Source: JAKFWI01 sp031398975 (lineage in GTDB: Bacteria; Pseudomonadota; Alphaproteobacteria; Caulobacterales; Aquidulcibacteraceae). From it: a stretch of DNA of 64,000 nucleotides. The DNA lies in assembly GCA_031398975.1 (NCBI GenBank), contig JANNOI010000054.1:17025-81024 (forward strand). The letters are read 5' to 3'. Made by a program: the position numbers and the translations under genes. Below the pieces are notes generated by a model. That model saw nothing but the letters and a program-made list of their open reading frames with translations. It was not told the origin of the DNA and made no database searches. Shown here piece after piece: positions 8,619 to 16,961 of this stretch. Each line of letters begins with the position of its first letter. The first letter of the stretch is position 1.

Positions 8619-9646
8619 TGGCCAAGCGCGCGCCGAAGCTGATCACGCTCGCGCTGCAGGGCGGGGGCGCGCACGGCGCCTTCACCTGGGGCGTACTGGA
8701 CCGGCTTCTGGAAGACGAGCGGTTGTCGATCGCGGCGATCTCGGGCGCGTCGGCCGGGGCGATGAATGCGGTGGTCGCCACCGACGGGTTCATCGCGGGC
8801 GGGACAGAGGGCGCGCGGGCCGCGCTCGCCGGCTTCTGGCGGGGGCTCGCCTCGGCCACCAGCATCTCGCCCTTCCACCGCGGGCCGTGGGAGGCGCTGA
8901 TGGGGGCCTGGAAGCGCGAGACCTCGCCCTATTTCCAATTTTTCGACATCCTCTCCCGCGTGGCGAGCCCCTACGACCTGAACCCCCTGAACTGGAACCC
9001 GATCCGGGACCTGCTGGAATCGCACGTCGATTTCCAGCGCCTGCGGGAGGGGGAGGCGATGAAGGTGTTCGTCTCGGCCACGCATGTGGAGAGCGGGCGG
9101 GCGCGGGTGTTTCCGCGCGAGAAGCTGACGGTCGATCACGTGATGGCCTCGGCCTGCCTGCCGCTCCTGTTCCAGGCGGTGGAGATCGATGGCGCGCCCT
9201 ATTGGGACGGCGGCTATCTGGGCAATCCGGCGCTCTGGCCGCTGTTCGGCGCCACGCCCACGGACGACATGATCATCGTCCAGATCAATCCGATTGACCG
9301 CCCCGGCACGCCGCGCACGGCGCGCGAGATCCTCGATCGGATGAACGAGATCAATTTCAACGCAAGCCTCTTGAGCGAGCTGCGCGCGATCCATTTCGTG
9401 CACCGCCTGAAGGACGAGGGGCGCCTCGACGATCCGCGCTACCGCTACATGCTGGTGCATGTGATCAAGGACGATCCCGGCATGATCGAGCTGGGCGAGG
9501 CCTCGAAATACGCGACCGACCTGCCTTTTCTGGAGGGGTTGTTCGAGAAGGGCCGCGCCTCGACGGAGGCCTGGCTCACCGCCCATTATGACGATCTCGG
9601 CAAGCGCTCCACCGTCGATCTGCGGGCCGTGTTCCTGGGGGAATGA
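8618..9646 (+). CDS. Patatin-like phospholipase / possible PHB-related esterase
   Basis: A 342-residue patatin-domain hydrolase. The oxyanion loop GGGAHG is at residues 15-20. The nucleophile elbow is GASAG with Ser45, and the catalytic Asp is Asp197 in WDGG. That is the complete Ser-Asp dyad. There is no signal peptide, so it should be cytoplasmic. The ATG overlaps the bdhA TAA, and no independent ribosome site is needed. The tight coupling to 3-hydroxybutyrate dehydrogenase suggests a role in storage-polymer or acyl-ester turnover. This is inference: patatins also act as phospholipases, and sequence alone cannot decide. Confidence 0.85.
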   Translation: MAKRAPKLITLALQGGGAHGAFTWGVLDRLLEDERLSIAAISGASAGAMNAVVATDGFIAGGTEGARAALAGFWRGLASATSISPFHRGPWEALMGAWKRETSPYFQFFDILSRVASPYDLNPLNWNPIRDLLESHVDFQRLREGEAMKVFVSATHVESGRARVFPREKLTVDHVMASACLPLLFQAVEIDGAPYWDGGYLGNPALWPLFGATPTDDMIIVQINPIDRPGTPRTAREILDRMNEINFNASLLSELRAIHFVHRLKDEGRLDDPRYRYMLVHVIKDDPGMIELGEASKYATDLPFLEGLFEKGRASTEAWLTAHYDDLGKRSTVDLRAVFLGE

Positions 9647-9669
9647 GGCCTCTTGCAGATCCTTCTCGC

Positions 9670-9720
9670 ATGCTGATCGCGCCGCCATGCTGATTGCGCC
9701 CCCATGCTGATCGCTATTGA
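9670..9720 (+). repeat. Three tandem 17-bp copies of the cmk start region
   Basis: ATGCTGAT(C/T)GC recurs at 9670, 9687 and 9704 with a constant spacing of 17 bases. The first two copies differ by one base plus changes in the run of C. The third is the start of cmk. Each of the first two ATGs opens a 7-residue reading frame (MLIAPPC) that ends at TGA inside the next copy. The second micro-ORF stops at 9708-9710, overlapping the cmk start. No clear ribosome site precedes the third copy. Confidence 0.85.
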
Positions 9721-10324
9721 CGGTCCCACCGCCTCCGGCAAGGGCACGCTGGCGAAACGGCTCGCTGAACTATACGGCCTGCCGCGGCTGGATACCGGGG
9801 CGCTCTACCGCGCGGTGGCGCTCCAGGTATTGGACGGCGGGGGCGATCTGGACGCCGAGGACGTCGCGGAGGCCGCCGCGCGCGGGCTCGATCTCACCGC
9901 CATCGACGAGGGGCGCATCCGCTCCGCGGAGGTGGGGGCGGCGGCGTCCCGCGTGGCGGCGCTGCCGGGGGTGCGGGCGGCCTTGCTTGCCGCGCAGCGG
10001 GCGTTCGCGGCCCAGCCGGGCGGGGCGGTGCTGGACGGGCGCGACATCGCCACCCTCGTCTGCCCCATGGCGGACGTGAAGATCTTCGTGACCGCCGATC
10101 TTGAGGCGCGCGCCCGCCGGCGCCACGCTGAATTGCTGTCGCGCGGGCAGGACATCGCCTTCGAGACGCTGAAGGCCCAGATCGAGGCGCGCGACCAGCG
10201 CGACGCCGCGCGTCCGATCGCCCCCCTGCGCCGGGCCCCGGATGCGCACTTGCTCGACACCACGTCTCTTTCTATAGAAGACGCGGTCGCAGCCGCCCGC
10301 CGATTTATCGACGCGGCGCGTTGA
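9704..10324 (+). CDS. cmk: Cytidylate kinase
   Basis: A 206-residue cytoplasmic enzyme that phosphorylates CMP/dCMP. The P-loop is GPTASGKGT (residues 7-15), and LDTGALYRAV follows as the CMP-binding motif. DGRDIATLVCP is another conserved element, and ARARRRHAEL forms the lid. The length is slightly short for the family. The ATG chosen is the third of three tandem ATG repeats. Only this one reads into the kinase, because the other two frames close within seven codons. It precedes rpsA, the standard bacterial neighbour, by 255 bp. Confidence 0.95.
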   Translation: MLIAIDGPTASGKGTLAKRLAELYGLPRLDTGALYRAVALQVLDGGGDLDAEDVAEAAARGLDLTAIDEGRIRSAEVGAAASRVAALPGVRAALLAAQRAFAAQPGGAVLDGRDIATLVCPMADVKIFVTADLEARARRRHAELLSRGQDIAFETLKAQIEARDQRDAARPIAPLRRAPDAHLLDTTSLSIEDAVAAARRFIDAAR

Positions 10325-10579
10325 CGCCGCGCGCCCTGGCCCACAGGTCATGAGCTTAGAGGCGCCGCGGTCGTCAGTGGAAGGCCCCGAACGGGCCGGA
10401 CGCCGCTTCCGCCAGTGCGGGACCCCCTGCTTCGCGCCGCTCATCCGCCCTCACCGGCCGGGGGCGACCCGCAGCGGGGCTGCATATGTTTATCGGGCGG
10501 GGGCGGCTGTTCGCCTCCGTTGAGACCGCCGGAGCCAACCGGCCGGCCTGTTCAGTCAGTTTTCGGAGAAGCCCTCTTG
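10325..10579 (+). other. rpsA upstream region (255 bp, no gene)
   Basis: This stretch between cmk and rpsA has no convincing reading frame. It is rich in short GC arms and ends with a GGAG-type ribosome site (10565-10568) ahead of the GTG start. S1 genes in many bacteria are autoregulated through a structured leader, so the region is a plausible mRNA leader. I can see several short complementary GC arms, but no published motif that I recognise. A promoter could lie anywhere in it. Confidence 0.45.
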
Positions 10580-12277
10580 GTGCAAACGTCCACGCTTAAT
10601 CCCTCCCAATCCGATTTCGCGGCCATGCTCGAGGAAAGCCTCGCGGGCCGGGGCATGATCGAGGGACGCGTCGTGCCCGCCACGGTGGTGGCGATCGAAA
10701 ACGATTTCGCGGTCGTCGATGTCGGGCTGAAAACCGAGGGGCGCATCCCCTTGCGGGAATTCGCCCTCGACGGGGACGGGCGGGGGCCCCGCCCGGGCGA
10801 GATCGTGGAGGTTTACCTCGATCGGATCGAAAACGCGCTGGGCGATGCGGTCGTCAGCCGGGAGAAGGCGCGCCGGGAAGAGGCCTGGACGCGGCTCGAA
10901 AAGAGCTTCGCCGCCGGCGAGAGCGTCATGGGCGCGCTGGTGGGCCGGGTGAAGGGCGGCTTCACCGTCGATCTCGGCGGCGCCAACGCCTTCCTGCCCG
11001 GCAGCCAGGTGGACATTCGCCCCGTCCGCGACGTGGGCCCGCTCATGAATATCGAGCAGCCCTTCGCGATCCTGAAGATGGACCGCGCGCGCGGCAATAT
11101 CGTCGTATCCCGCCGCGCCGTGCTGGAGGAGACGCGCGCCGCCGAACGCTCCGAGATCGTGGGCCAGCTACAGGAAAACGAGATCCGAGAGGGCGTGGTC
11201 AAAAACATCACCGATTACGGCGCGTTCGTGGACCTCGGCGGGATCGACGGGCTGCTGCACGTCACCGATATGAGCTGGAAGCGCATCTCGCATCCGAGCC
11301 AGGTTCTCAATGTTGGCGATACGGTGCGGGTGCAGATCGTCAAGATCAACCCGGACACCCAGCGCATCAGCCTGGGCATGAAGCAGCTGCAATCGGACCC
11401 GTGGGACGGTGTGGAGGCGAAATATCCCCCGAACGGCAAGTTCACCGGCCGGGTCACCAACATCACCGATTACGGCGCCTTCGTGGAGCTGGAGCCGGGC
11501 GTGGAGGGCCTCGTTCACGTCTCGGAGATGTCATGGACCAAGAAGAACGTCCATCCCGGCAAGCTCATCTCCACGAGCCAGGAGGTCGAGGTGATGATCC
11601 TCGACGTGGACGGCGAGAAGCGGCGGATTTCGCTTGGCCTGAAGCAGGTCATGCACAATCCGTGGGACGCCTTCGTGGCTGAGCATCCGGTCGGTTCGGT
11701 GATCGAGGGCGAAGTCAAGAACATCACGGAGTTCGGGCTGTTCATCGGCCTGAATGCGGAGCTGGACGGCATGGTCCACCTCTCCGACATCGCCTGGGAC
11801 GCCCAAGGCGAAGAGGCGCTCGCCCGCTACAACAAGGGCGACATCGTCCAGGCCAAGGTGCTCGACGTCGATGTCGACAAAGAGCGCATCGCGCTGGGCA
11901 TCAAGCAGGCCAAGTCCGACCCGATCGGCGTGGGCGAGTATCGCAAAGGCCAGACCATCACCGTGGAAGTCGCCGAAGTCACCACCGGGGGCCTCGAAGT
12001 GGTGTTCGGCGAGGGCAACCAGATGCGCAGCTTCGTGCGCAAATCCGATCTCTCGCGCGAGCGCGCCGATCAGCGGCCCGAGCGGTTCGCCGTGGGCGAT
12101 CGCCTGGACGCCATGGTCACCGCGTTCGAGAAAACCTCCCGCCGCGTCTCGCTTTCGGTGAAAGCGTTGGAGATGGCCGAGGAGAAGGAGGCGATCGCGC
12201 AATTCGGGTCCTCGGATTCCGGCGCCTCCCTGGGCGACATTCTGGGCGCGGCGCTCCGCGATCAGAAAAAGAGCTGA
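10580..12277 (+). CDS. rpsA: 30S ribosomal protein S1
   Basis: A 565-residue RNA-binding ribosomal protein that helps mRNAs dock on the 30S subunit. I chose GTG 10580 because GGAG lies about 11 bases before it and the protein then begins with QTSTLNPSQSDFAA, as in related S1 proteins. In-frame upstream sequence is Pro/Gly-rich leader. Six S1 OB-fold repeats are visible, with repeating signatures such as NITDYGAFVDLGGIDGLLH, NITDYGAFVELEPGVEGL and NITEFGLFIGL, each followed by a D-x-x-x-R-I-S-LG turn. The length is as expected for alphaproteobacteria. It lies between cmk and ihfB. Confidence 0.97.
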   Translation: MQTSTLNPSQSDFAAMLEESLAGRGMIEGRVVPATVVAIENDFAVVDVGLKTEGRIPLREFALDGDGRGPRPGEIVEVYLDRIENALGDAVVSREKARREEAWTRLEKSFAAGESVMGALVGRVKGGFTVDLGGANAFLPGSQVDIRPVRDVGPLMNIEQPFAILKMDRARGNIVVSRRAVLEETRAAERSEIVGQLQENEIREGVVKNITDYGAFVDLGGIDGLLHVTDMSWKRISHPSQVLNVGDTVRVQIVKINPDTQRISLGMKQLQSDPWDGVEAKYPPNGKFTGRVTNITDYGAFVELEPGVEGLVHVSEMSWTKKNVHPGKLISTSQEVEVMILDVDGEKRRISLGLKQVMHNPWDAFVAEHPVGSVIEGEVKNITEFGLFIGLNAELDGMVHLSDIAWDAQGEEALARYNKGDIVQAKVLDVDVDKERIALGIKQAKSDPIGVGEYRKGQTITVEVAEVTTGGLEVVFGEGNQMRSFVRKSDLSRERADQRPERFAVGDRLDAMVTAFEKTSRRVSLSVKALEMAEEKEAIAQFGSSDSGASLGDILGAALRDQKKS

Positions 12278-12305
12278 GCGGCGGTTAACCTCGTTTTAGC
12301 CGCAA

Positions 12306-12345
12306 CCGGCGCCGGATTGGGCGCCGGCCAATTCTTTTGTGCTGT
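12306..12345 (+). terminator. Rho-independent-type hairpin after rpsA
   Basis: CCGGCGCC (12306-12313) pairs with GGCGCCGG (12320-12327) around a 6-base loop. A T-rich tail follows (CCAATTCTTTT). It lies 29 bp after the rpsA stop and before ihfB, so it fits termination of the cmk-rpsA transcript. The stem is followed by CCAA before the T run, so it is imperfect. Confidence 0.5.
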
Positions 12346-12419
12346 TTTTGTTGGCGTTCTTGACGAATCCGTCAACTCAGCGTCTTGATTTGCCCTGCCC
12401 GGCGGGTTGGGAGGACACG

Positions 12420-12716
12420 ATGCTGCGTTCGGAGCTCGTGATGCGGCTTCAAAATACGTATCGCCATTGGCGCTCCGCGGAGGTGGAGCATATGGTGGAC
12501 GTGGTCCTCGAGGAGATCGCGGCGGCGCTGGAGCGCGGCGATCGGGTGGAGATCCGCGGCTTCGGGGCCTTTTCCGTGCGCGAGCGCCACGCCCGGGTCG
12601 GGCGCAATCCCCGCACCGGCGAGCCTGTGGGCGTGAGCGCCAAGCGCGTGCCCTTTTTCAAGGCAGGCAAGGAAATGCGTGCGCGGGTGAACAATGGTTC
12701 GGACGCTGACGAATGA
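12420..12716 (+). CDS. ihfB: Integration host factor subunit beta
   Basis: A 98-residue DNA-bending protein of the HU/IHF family. A GGGAGGACACG ribosome site precedes the ATG. RGDRVEIRGFGAFSVRERHA and RVGRNPRTGEPV, followed by KRVPFFKAGKEMR, form the beta-arm region and the DNA-contacting arm. MLRSELVMRLQ begins the protein, as in IhfB. A longer in-frame N-terminal extension exists but is hydrophobic and not IHF-like. IhfB acts as a heterodimer with IhfA, which is not in the window, in nucleoid structure and transcription. The rpsA-ihfB order is conserved. Confidence 0.95.
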   Translation: MLRSELVMRLQNTYRHWRSAEVEHMVDVVLEEIAAALERGDRVEIRGFGAFSVRERHARVGRNPRTGEPVGVSAKRVPFFKAGKEMRARVNNGSDADE

Positions 12717-12743
12717 GGCGCTGCGCCGGCTAGGGAGGCTGCC

Positions 12744-13151
12744 GTGCTGAAGGAATTCCGCGATTTCGCGATGCGGGGCAATGTCGTCGATCTCGCCATC
12801 GGCGTGATCATCGGGGCGGCGTTCGGCTCCATCGTCACCTCGCTGGTGAACGACATTCTGATGCCCCCGATCGGCTGGGCGGTGGGCGGCATCGATTTCT
12901 CCAAACTGGCGATTGAGATCGCGCCCGCCGCGACGCTGCCGGATGGCGCGGTGAAGCCTGCTGTGGTGATCGGCTATGGCAAGTTCATCAATGCCTGCAT
13001 CAGTTTCGTGATCGTGGCGTGGGCGATGTTCTTGATCGTCAAGGCCATGAATAGTCTCAAGAAAAAAGAAGCCGCCACGCCCGTGGGGCCAAGCGGGGAG
13101 GAAAAACTGCTGATGGAGATCCGCGACCTGCTGGCCCGTCGCGCGCCCTGA
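12744..13151 (+). CDS. mscL: Large-conductance mechanosensitive channel
   Basis: A 135-residue inner-membrane channel that opens under membrane tension and releases solutes on osmotic downshock. The N-terminus MLKEFRDFAMRGNVVDLAIGVIIGAAFGSIV is the family pattern (helix S1 plus TM1 with the Gly/Ala pore motif). TM2 is around residues 78-98, followed by a basic stretch and a cytoplasmic amphipathic helix. A TAGGGAGG element lies upstream. It sits 27 bp after ihfB and 46 bp before trpF, an unusual insertion into the common ihfB-trpF neighbourhood. Confidence 0.95.
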   Translation: MLKEFRDFAMRGNVVDLAIGVIIGAAFGSIVTSLVNDILMPPIGWAVGGIDFSKLAIEIAPAATLPDGAVKPAVVIGYGKFINACISFVIVAWAMFLIVKAMNSLKKKEAATPVGPSGEEKLLMEIRDLLARRAP

Positions 13152-13197
13152 TCGGCATGGCTTTGCGTCCGGGCGCGGACATACTAAATCGCAGGCG

Positions 13198-13842
13198 ATG
13201 ACGGACGTGAAAATCTGCGGGTTGACGGAGGCCGGGGGTGTGGCGGGGGCCCTGGAGGCCGGCGCGCGCTATCTTGGCTTTGTGTTTTTTCCAATGAGCC
13301 CGCGTCATGTCACGCCCGAACGCGCTGAGGCGCTCGCGCGCCCGGCGCGGGACCGGGCCGAAATCGTGGCGGTGACCGTGGACGCCGACGATGTTGCGCT
13401 GGAGGCCGTCGCCCGCGCCCTCGCGCCCGATTACATCCAGCTCCATGGCGCGGAGACGCCCGCCCGCGCGCAGGCGGCCCGCCGCTTCGCCCGCAAAGGC
13501 GTGATCAAGGCGCTGTCGGTCGCGCGTAGCGCAGACCTTGAAGCCGCTGCCGCCTACGCGACCATCGCAGACCTCTTCCTGTTCGACGCCAAGGCCCCTG
13601 CGGGCGCGAATCGGCCCGGCGGCAACGGGGCGGCGTTCGACTGGGCGATCCTGGCCGGGCGGACGTTTGCACGACCCTGGCTGTTATCGGGGGGGCTGCA
13701 CGCCGGCAATGTGGCGGCCGCCATCGCCGCCTCCGGCGCACGCGCGGTGGACGTCTCCTCTGGCGTGGAGCGCGCGCCGGGGGTAAAGGACCGTTCCCGC
13801 GTCGCGGAATTCCTCAGCGCCGCCCAACGCGCACCCGGTTGA
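13198..13842 (+). CDS. trpF: Phosphoribosylanthranilate isomerase
   Basis: A 214-residue TIM-barrel enzyme of tryptophan synthesis, converting PRA to CdRP. The catalytic Cys lies in VKICGLTE (residues 4-11), and FVFFPMSPRHV (around residue 28) is the phosphate-binding loop. VQLHG appears here as IQLHGAET. The catalytic Asp lies in LFDAKA, and LSGGLHAGNV with DVSSGVERAPGVKD completes the barrel. Its stop overlaps the region where trpB begins, so trpFBA is one operon. Confidence 0.95.
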   Translation: MTDVKICGLTEAGGVAGALEAGARYLGFVFFPMSPRHVTPERAEALARPARDRAEIVAVTVDADDVALEAVARALAPDYIQLHGAETPARAQAARRFARKGVIKALSVARSADLEAAAAYATIADLFLFDAKAPAGANRPGGNGAAFDWAILAGRTFARPWLLSGGLHAGNVAAAIAASGARAVDVSSGVERAPGVKDRSRVAEFLSAAQRAPG

Positions 13843-13847
13843 AGCGG

Positions 13848-15092
13848 ATGGCGATGCCCCCAACGCCCTCTCTCGAGCCTGCCCTAGCCGGGGCCCGGCG
13901 CAACGCAATGCCGGACGAACACGGCCGTTTTGGGACATTCGGCGGGCGGTTCGTCGCGGAAACGCTGATGCCGCTTGTGCTGGAACTGGAGCGGGCCTAC
14001 CGGGCCGCCCAGGCAGATCCCGCCTTCCAGGCCCGCATCGACGCGTTCGCGCGCGATTATGTAGGGCGGCCAAGCCCGCTCTATTTCGCCGAGCGCCTCA
14101 GCGCCCATTACGGCGGCGCGAAGATTTACTTCAAGCGCGACGAGCTTAACCATACCGGCTCGCACAAGATCAATAATTGTATCGGCCAGATCTTGCTGGC
14201 CCTGCGGATGGGCAAGACGCGCATTATCGCCGAGACCGGCGCCGGCCAGCACGGCGTGGCCACCGCCACGGTGGCGGCGCGTTTCGGGCTGCCGTGCGTG
14301 GTGTTCATGGGCGCCACCGACATCGAGCGCCAGAAGCCGAACGTGTTCCGCATGCAGCTTCTGGGGGCCGAAGTGCGCCCCGTCACCGCCGGCGCGGGCA
14401 CGCTGAAAGACGCCATGAACGAGGCGCTTCGCGACTGGGTGAGCAGTGTCGAAGACACGTTCTACTGCATCGGCACCGCCGCCGGCCCCCACCCCTATCC
14501 CGAAATGGTCCGCGACTTCCAAAGCGTGATCGGCCGCGAGGCGCGCGCCCAGATCCTTGAGCGTGAAGGCCGCCTGCCGGACGCGCTGGTGGCGGCGGTG
14601 GGCGGGGGCTCGAACGCAATCGGCCTGTTCCACCCCTTCCTCGACGATCACAGCGTGCGCCTGATCGGGGTGGAGGCGGCCGGCCACGGCCTCGCCTCCG
14701 GCCAGCACGCCGCGGCCTTGAGCGGCGGGCGCCCCGGAGTGCTGCACGGCAACCGCACCTATCTGCTCCAGAGCGAGGACGGCCAGATCCAGGACGCGCA
14801 CTCCATCTCCGCCGGCCTCGATTATCCCGGCGTCGGCCCCGAGCATGCGTGGCTGAAAGAGAGCGGGCGGGCGGAATATGTCGCGGCCACCGACACAGAG
14901 GCGCTGGAGGCGTTTCAGCTCTGCTCGCGCGTGGAGGGCGTCATTCCCGCGCTGGAGCCGGCCCACGCGCTGGCACGCACCGGCGATCTCGCACGCGAAC
15001 TCGGGCCTTCGGGGCTGATCGTGGTGAATTTGTGCGGGCGCGGGGACAAGGATGTCTTTACCGTCGCGGCGGCGCTGGAGCGCGCGCTGTGA
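13848..15092 (+). CDS. trpB: Tryptophan synthase beta chain
   Basis: A 414-residue PLP enzyme joining indole and serine to make tryptophan. The PLP lysine lies in ELNHTGSHKINN. AETGAGQHGVATATVAA and the phosphate-binding GGGSNAIG are intact, and LCGRGDKD sits near the C-terminus. A TTG codon overlaps the trpF stop. I preferred the ATG 9 bases further in, and a later ATG (13908) is also possible. Its own stop overlaps the trpA start (GTGA), so beta and alpha chains are coupled for heterotetramer assembly. Confidence 0.96.
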   Translation: MAMPPTPSLEPALAGARRNAMPDEHGRFGTFGGRFVAETLMPLVLELERAYRAAQADPAFQARIDAFARDYVGRPSPLYFAERLSAHYGGAKIYFKRDELNHTGSHKINNCIGQILLALRMGKTRIIAETGAGQHGVATATVAARFGLPCVVFMGATDIERQKPNVFRMQLLGAEVRPVTAGAGTLKDAMNEALRDWVSSVEDTFYCIGTAAGPHPYPEMVRDFQSVIGREARAQILEREGRLPDALVAAVGGGSNAIGLFHPFLDDHSVRLIGVEAAGHGLASGQHAAALSGGRPGVLHGNRTYLLQSEDGQIQDAHSISAGLDYPGVGPEHAWLKESGRAEYVAATDTEALEAFQLCSRVEGVIPALEPAHALARTGDLARELGPSGLIVVNLCGRGDKDVFTVAAALERAL

Positions 15093-15955
15093 GCGGTCGC
15101 ATCGCCCGGCGTTTTGCGCAGCTTCAGGGCCAAGGCCGCGCCGGGCTGATCGTCTATGTGATGGCGAGCGACCCCGATCCCGAAACCAGTTTCGAGATCC
15201 TGCGGCGCCTAGCCGGCGCGGGGGCGGATCTCATCGAGCTAGGCTTTCCGTTCTCCGACCCGATGGCGGACGGCCTCTCCATCCAGCGCGCGGGGGAGCG
15301 GGCGCTCAAGGCCGGGGGCTCCCTGCGCGCCACCCTTGCGCTCGCCGCCCGTTTCCGCGCCGAGGACCAGACGACCCCGCTCATCCTCATGGGTTATTGC
15401 AACCCGGTGGAGCAGATGGGCTATGCCGCCTTCGCGCAAGGTCTAGCCGCGGCCGGGGCGGACGGCGCGATCCTGGTGGACCTGCCCCCGGAGGAGGATG
15501 GCGAATTGCGCGGCCATTTCGCCCACGAGGGGCTTGCGCTGATCCGCCTGGCGACGCCCACGACAGACGCCGCGCGCCTCGGCCGGGTGCTCGATGGCGC
15601 CGGGGGCTTTTTGTATTACGTATCGGTGACGGGCGTGACCGGGACCCGCGCGATCGGGATCGGGGCGGCCCGCGCCGCCGTGGCGCGGCTGAAGGCGGCG
15701 TCCGATCTGCCGGTGGCGGTCGGGTTCGGGGTGCGCACGCCGGAGGCCGCCGCCGCGATCGCCGAGGCCGCTGACGCGGTCGTCGTGGGCTCCGCGCTGG
15801 TGGACGTCATCGGCGCCTGCGTAGAGGACGGGGCCCTGCAGGCGGCCCCCGGGAAGGTGGCCGCCAGCGTGGAAAAGCTGGCCGAGGCTGTCCGCGGCGC
15901 CAGAACCGGCCCGCTTTATCGGCGTACGCTTGAGATCGAACATGGCAAGACTTGA
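15089..15955 (+). CDS. trpA: Tryptophan synthase alpha chain
   Basis: A 288-residue TIM-barrel subunit that cleaves indoleglycerol phosphate. It uses a GTG start that overlaps the trpB stop, leading to SGRIARRFAQLQGQGRAGL. The catalytic Glu lies in DLIELGFPFSDPMADG, the second acidic residue in LVDLPPEE, and the phosphate loop in VGFGVRTPE and VVGSALVD. YYVSVTGVTG is also typical. It is about 20 residues longer than the E. coli protein at the C-terminus. Confidence 0.96.
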   Translation: MSGRIARRFAQLQGQGRAGLIVYVMASDPDPETSFEILRRLAGAGADLIELGFPFSDPMADGLSIQRAGERALKAGGSLRATLALAARFRAEDQTTPLILMGYCNPVEQMGYAAFAQGLAAAGADGAILVDLPPEEDGELRGHFAHEGLALIRLATPTTDAARLGRVLDGAGGFLYYVSVTGVTGTRAIGIGAARAAVARLKAASDLPVAVGFGVRTPEAAAAIAEAADAVVVGSALVDVIGACVEDGALQAAPGKVAASVEKLAEAVRGARTGPLYRRTLEIEHGKT

Positions 15956-16018
15956 TCCCGCACCGACAGGATCGGCTCCGCGATCGGCCCGGGTTCCAAG
16001 ACAAGGCTGGATTAAGGC

Positions 16019-16960
16019 ATGAACTGGCTATCCAATCTGGCCCGCCCGGGCCTCAAAAAGCGTGTTGAAAAGCGCGAGAGCGAAACCCCGGACAATCTGT
16101 GGATCAAATGCCCACGCACGGGGGAGCTCATCTTCCAGGGCGATCTGGACGCCTCCTGCTGGGTGACGCCCGCGGGCTTCCACATGCGGATCGGTCCCGA
16201 AAAGCGCTTCCGCTACTTGTTCGACGACGGCCTCAGCACCCCCATCCCGCTGCCCGAGGCGCCCCGCGACCCGCTGCGCTTCAAGGACGACAAACGCTAC
16301 GTGGACCGCCTGAAGGCTGCGCGCGCCAAGTCCGGCCGCCAGGATTGCATGGAGGCCGCCTGGGGGGCGATCGGGGGCGCGCCGGCGGTGGTGCTGGTGC
16401 AGGATTTCGAGTTCATGGGCGGCTCGCTAGGCATGGCCGCGGGCGAAGCGTTCGTGACCGCCGCCCATCACGCGATCGCCAAGGGCGCCGCGCTGATCTG
16501 CGTCACCGCCTCGGGCGGCGCGCGCATGCAGGAGGGCGTGCTGTCCCTGATGCAGATGCCGCGCACCACGCTGGCGATCCAGGAATTACGCGAGACGGGC
16601 CTGCCCTACATCGTCGTGCTTACCGATCCCACCACCGGGGGCGTCACCGCCTCCTACGCCATGCTGGGCGACATCCATATCGCCGAGCCCGACGCGCTGA
16701 TCGGCCTGTCCGGCCCCCGCGTCATCGAGCAGACGATCCGCCAGAAGCTGCCCGAGGGCTTCCAGCGCGCCGAATTCCTGCGTGACAAGGGCATGGTGGA
16801 TATCGTGGTGGACCGGCGCGCCCTGAAAAAGACCTTGGCGACGGTTCTGGGCCTGCTGATGTCGCGCCGCCGCATCGGCGTGGGCGAGGGCGAAATCGAA
16901 AAGCTCGAGCCTGTGCGCAAAGCGGCGCCGCCGCGGCCGCGCGCGCGCGCCGCCGAGTAG
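16019..16960 (+). CDS. accD: Acetyl-CoA carboxylase carboxyltransferase subunit beta
   Basis: A 313-residue subunit of the fatty-acid synthesis carboxyltransferase. The core is intact: FEFMGGSLGMAAGEAFV, then SGGARMQEG (the oxyanion region), LTDPTTGGVTASYAMLGD and GPRVIEQTIRQKLPEG. The N-terminal zinc ribbon is degenerate. LWIKCPRTGEL keeps one Cys, and the second pair is replaced by WVTPAGFH, so the usual four-Cys Zn site is absent. I recall the same loss in other alphaproteobacterial AccD. It sits between trpA and folC. Confidence 0.96.
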   Translation: MNWLSNLARPGLKKRVEKRESETPDNLWIKCPRTGELIFQGDLDASCWVTPAGFHMRIGPEKRFRYLFDDGLSTPIPLPEAPRDPLRFKDDKRYVDRLKAARAKSGRQDCMEAAWGAIGGAPAVVLVQDFEFMGGSLGMAAGEAFVTAAHHAIAKGAALICVTASGGARMQEGVLSLMQMPRTTLAIQELRETGLPYIVVLTDPTTGGVTASYAMLGDIHIAEPDALIGLSGPRVIEQTIRQKLPEGFQRAEFLRDKGMVDIVVDRRALKKTLATVLGLLMSRRRIGVGEGEIEKLEPVRKAAPPRPRARAAE

Positions 16961-16961
16961 G

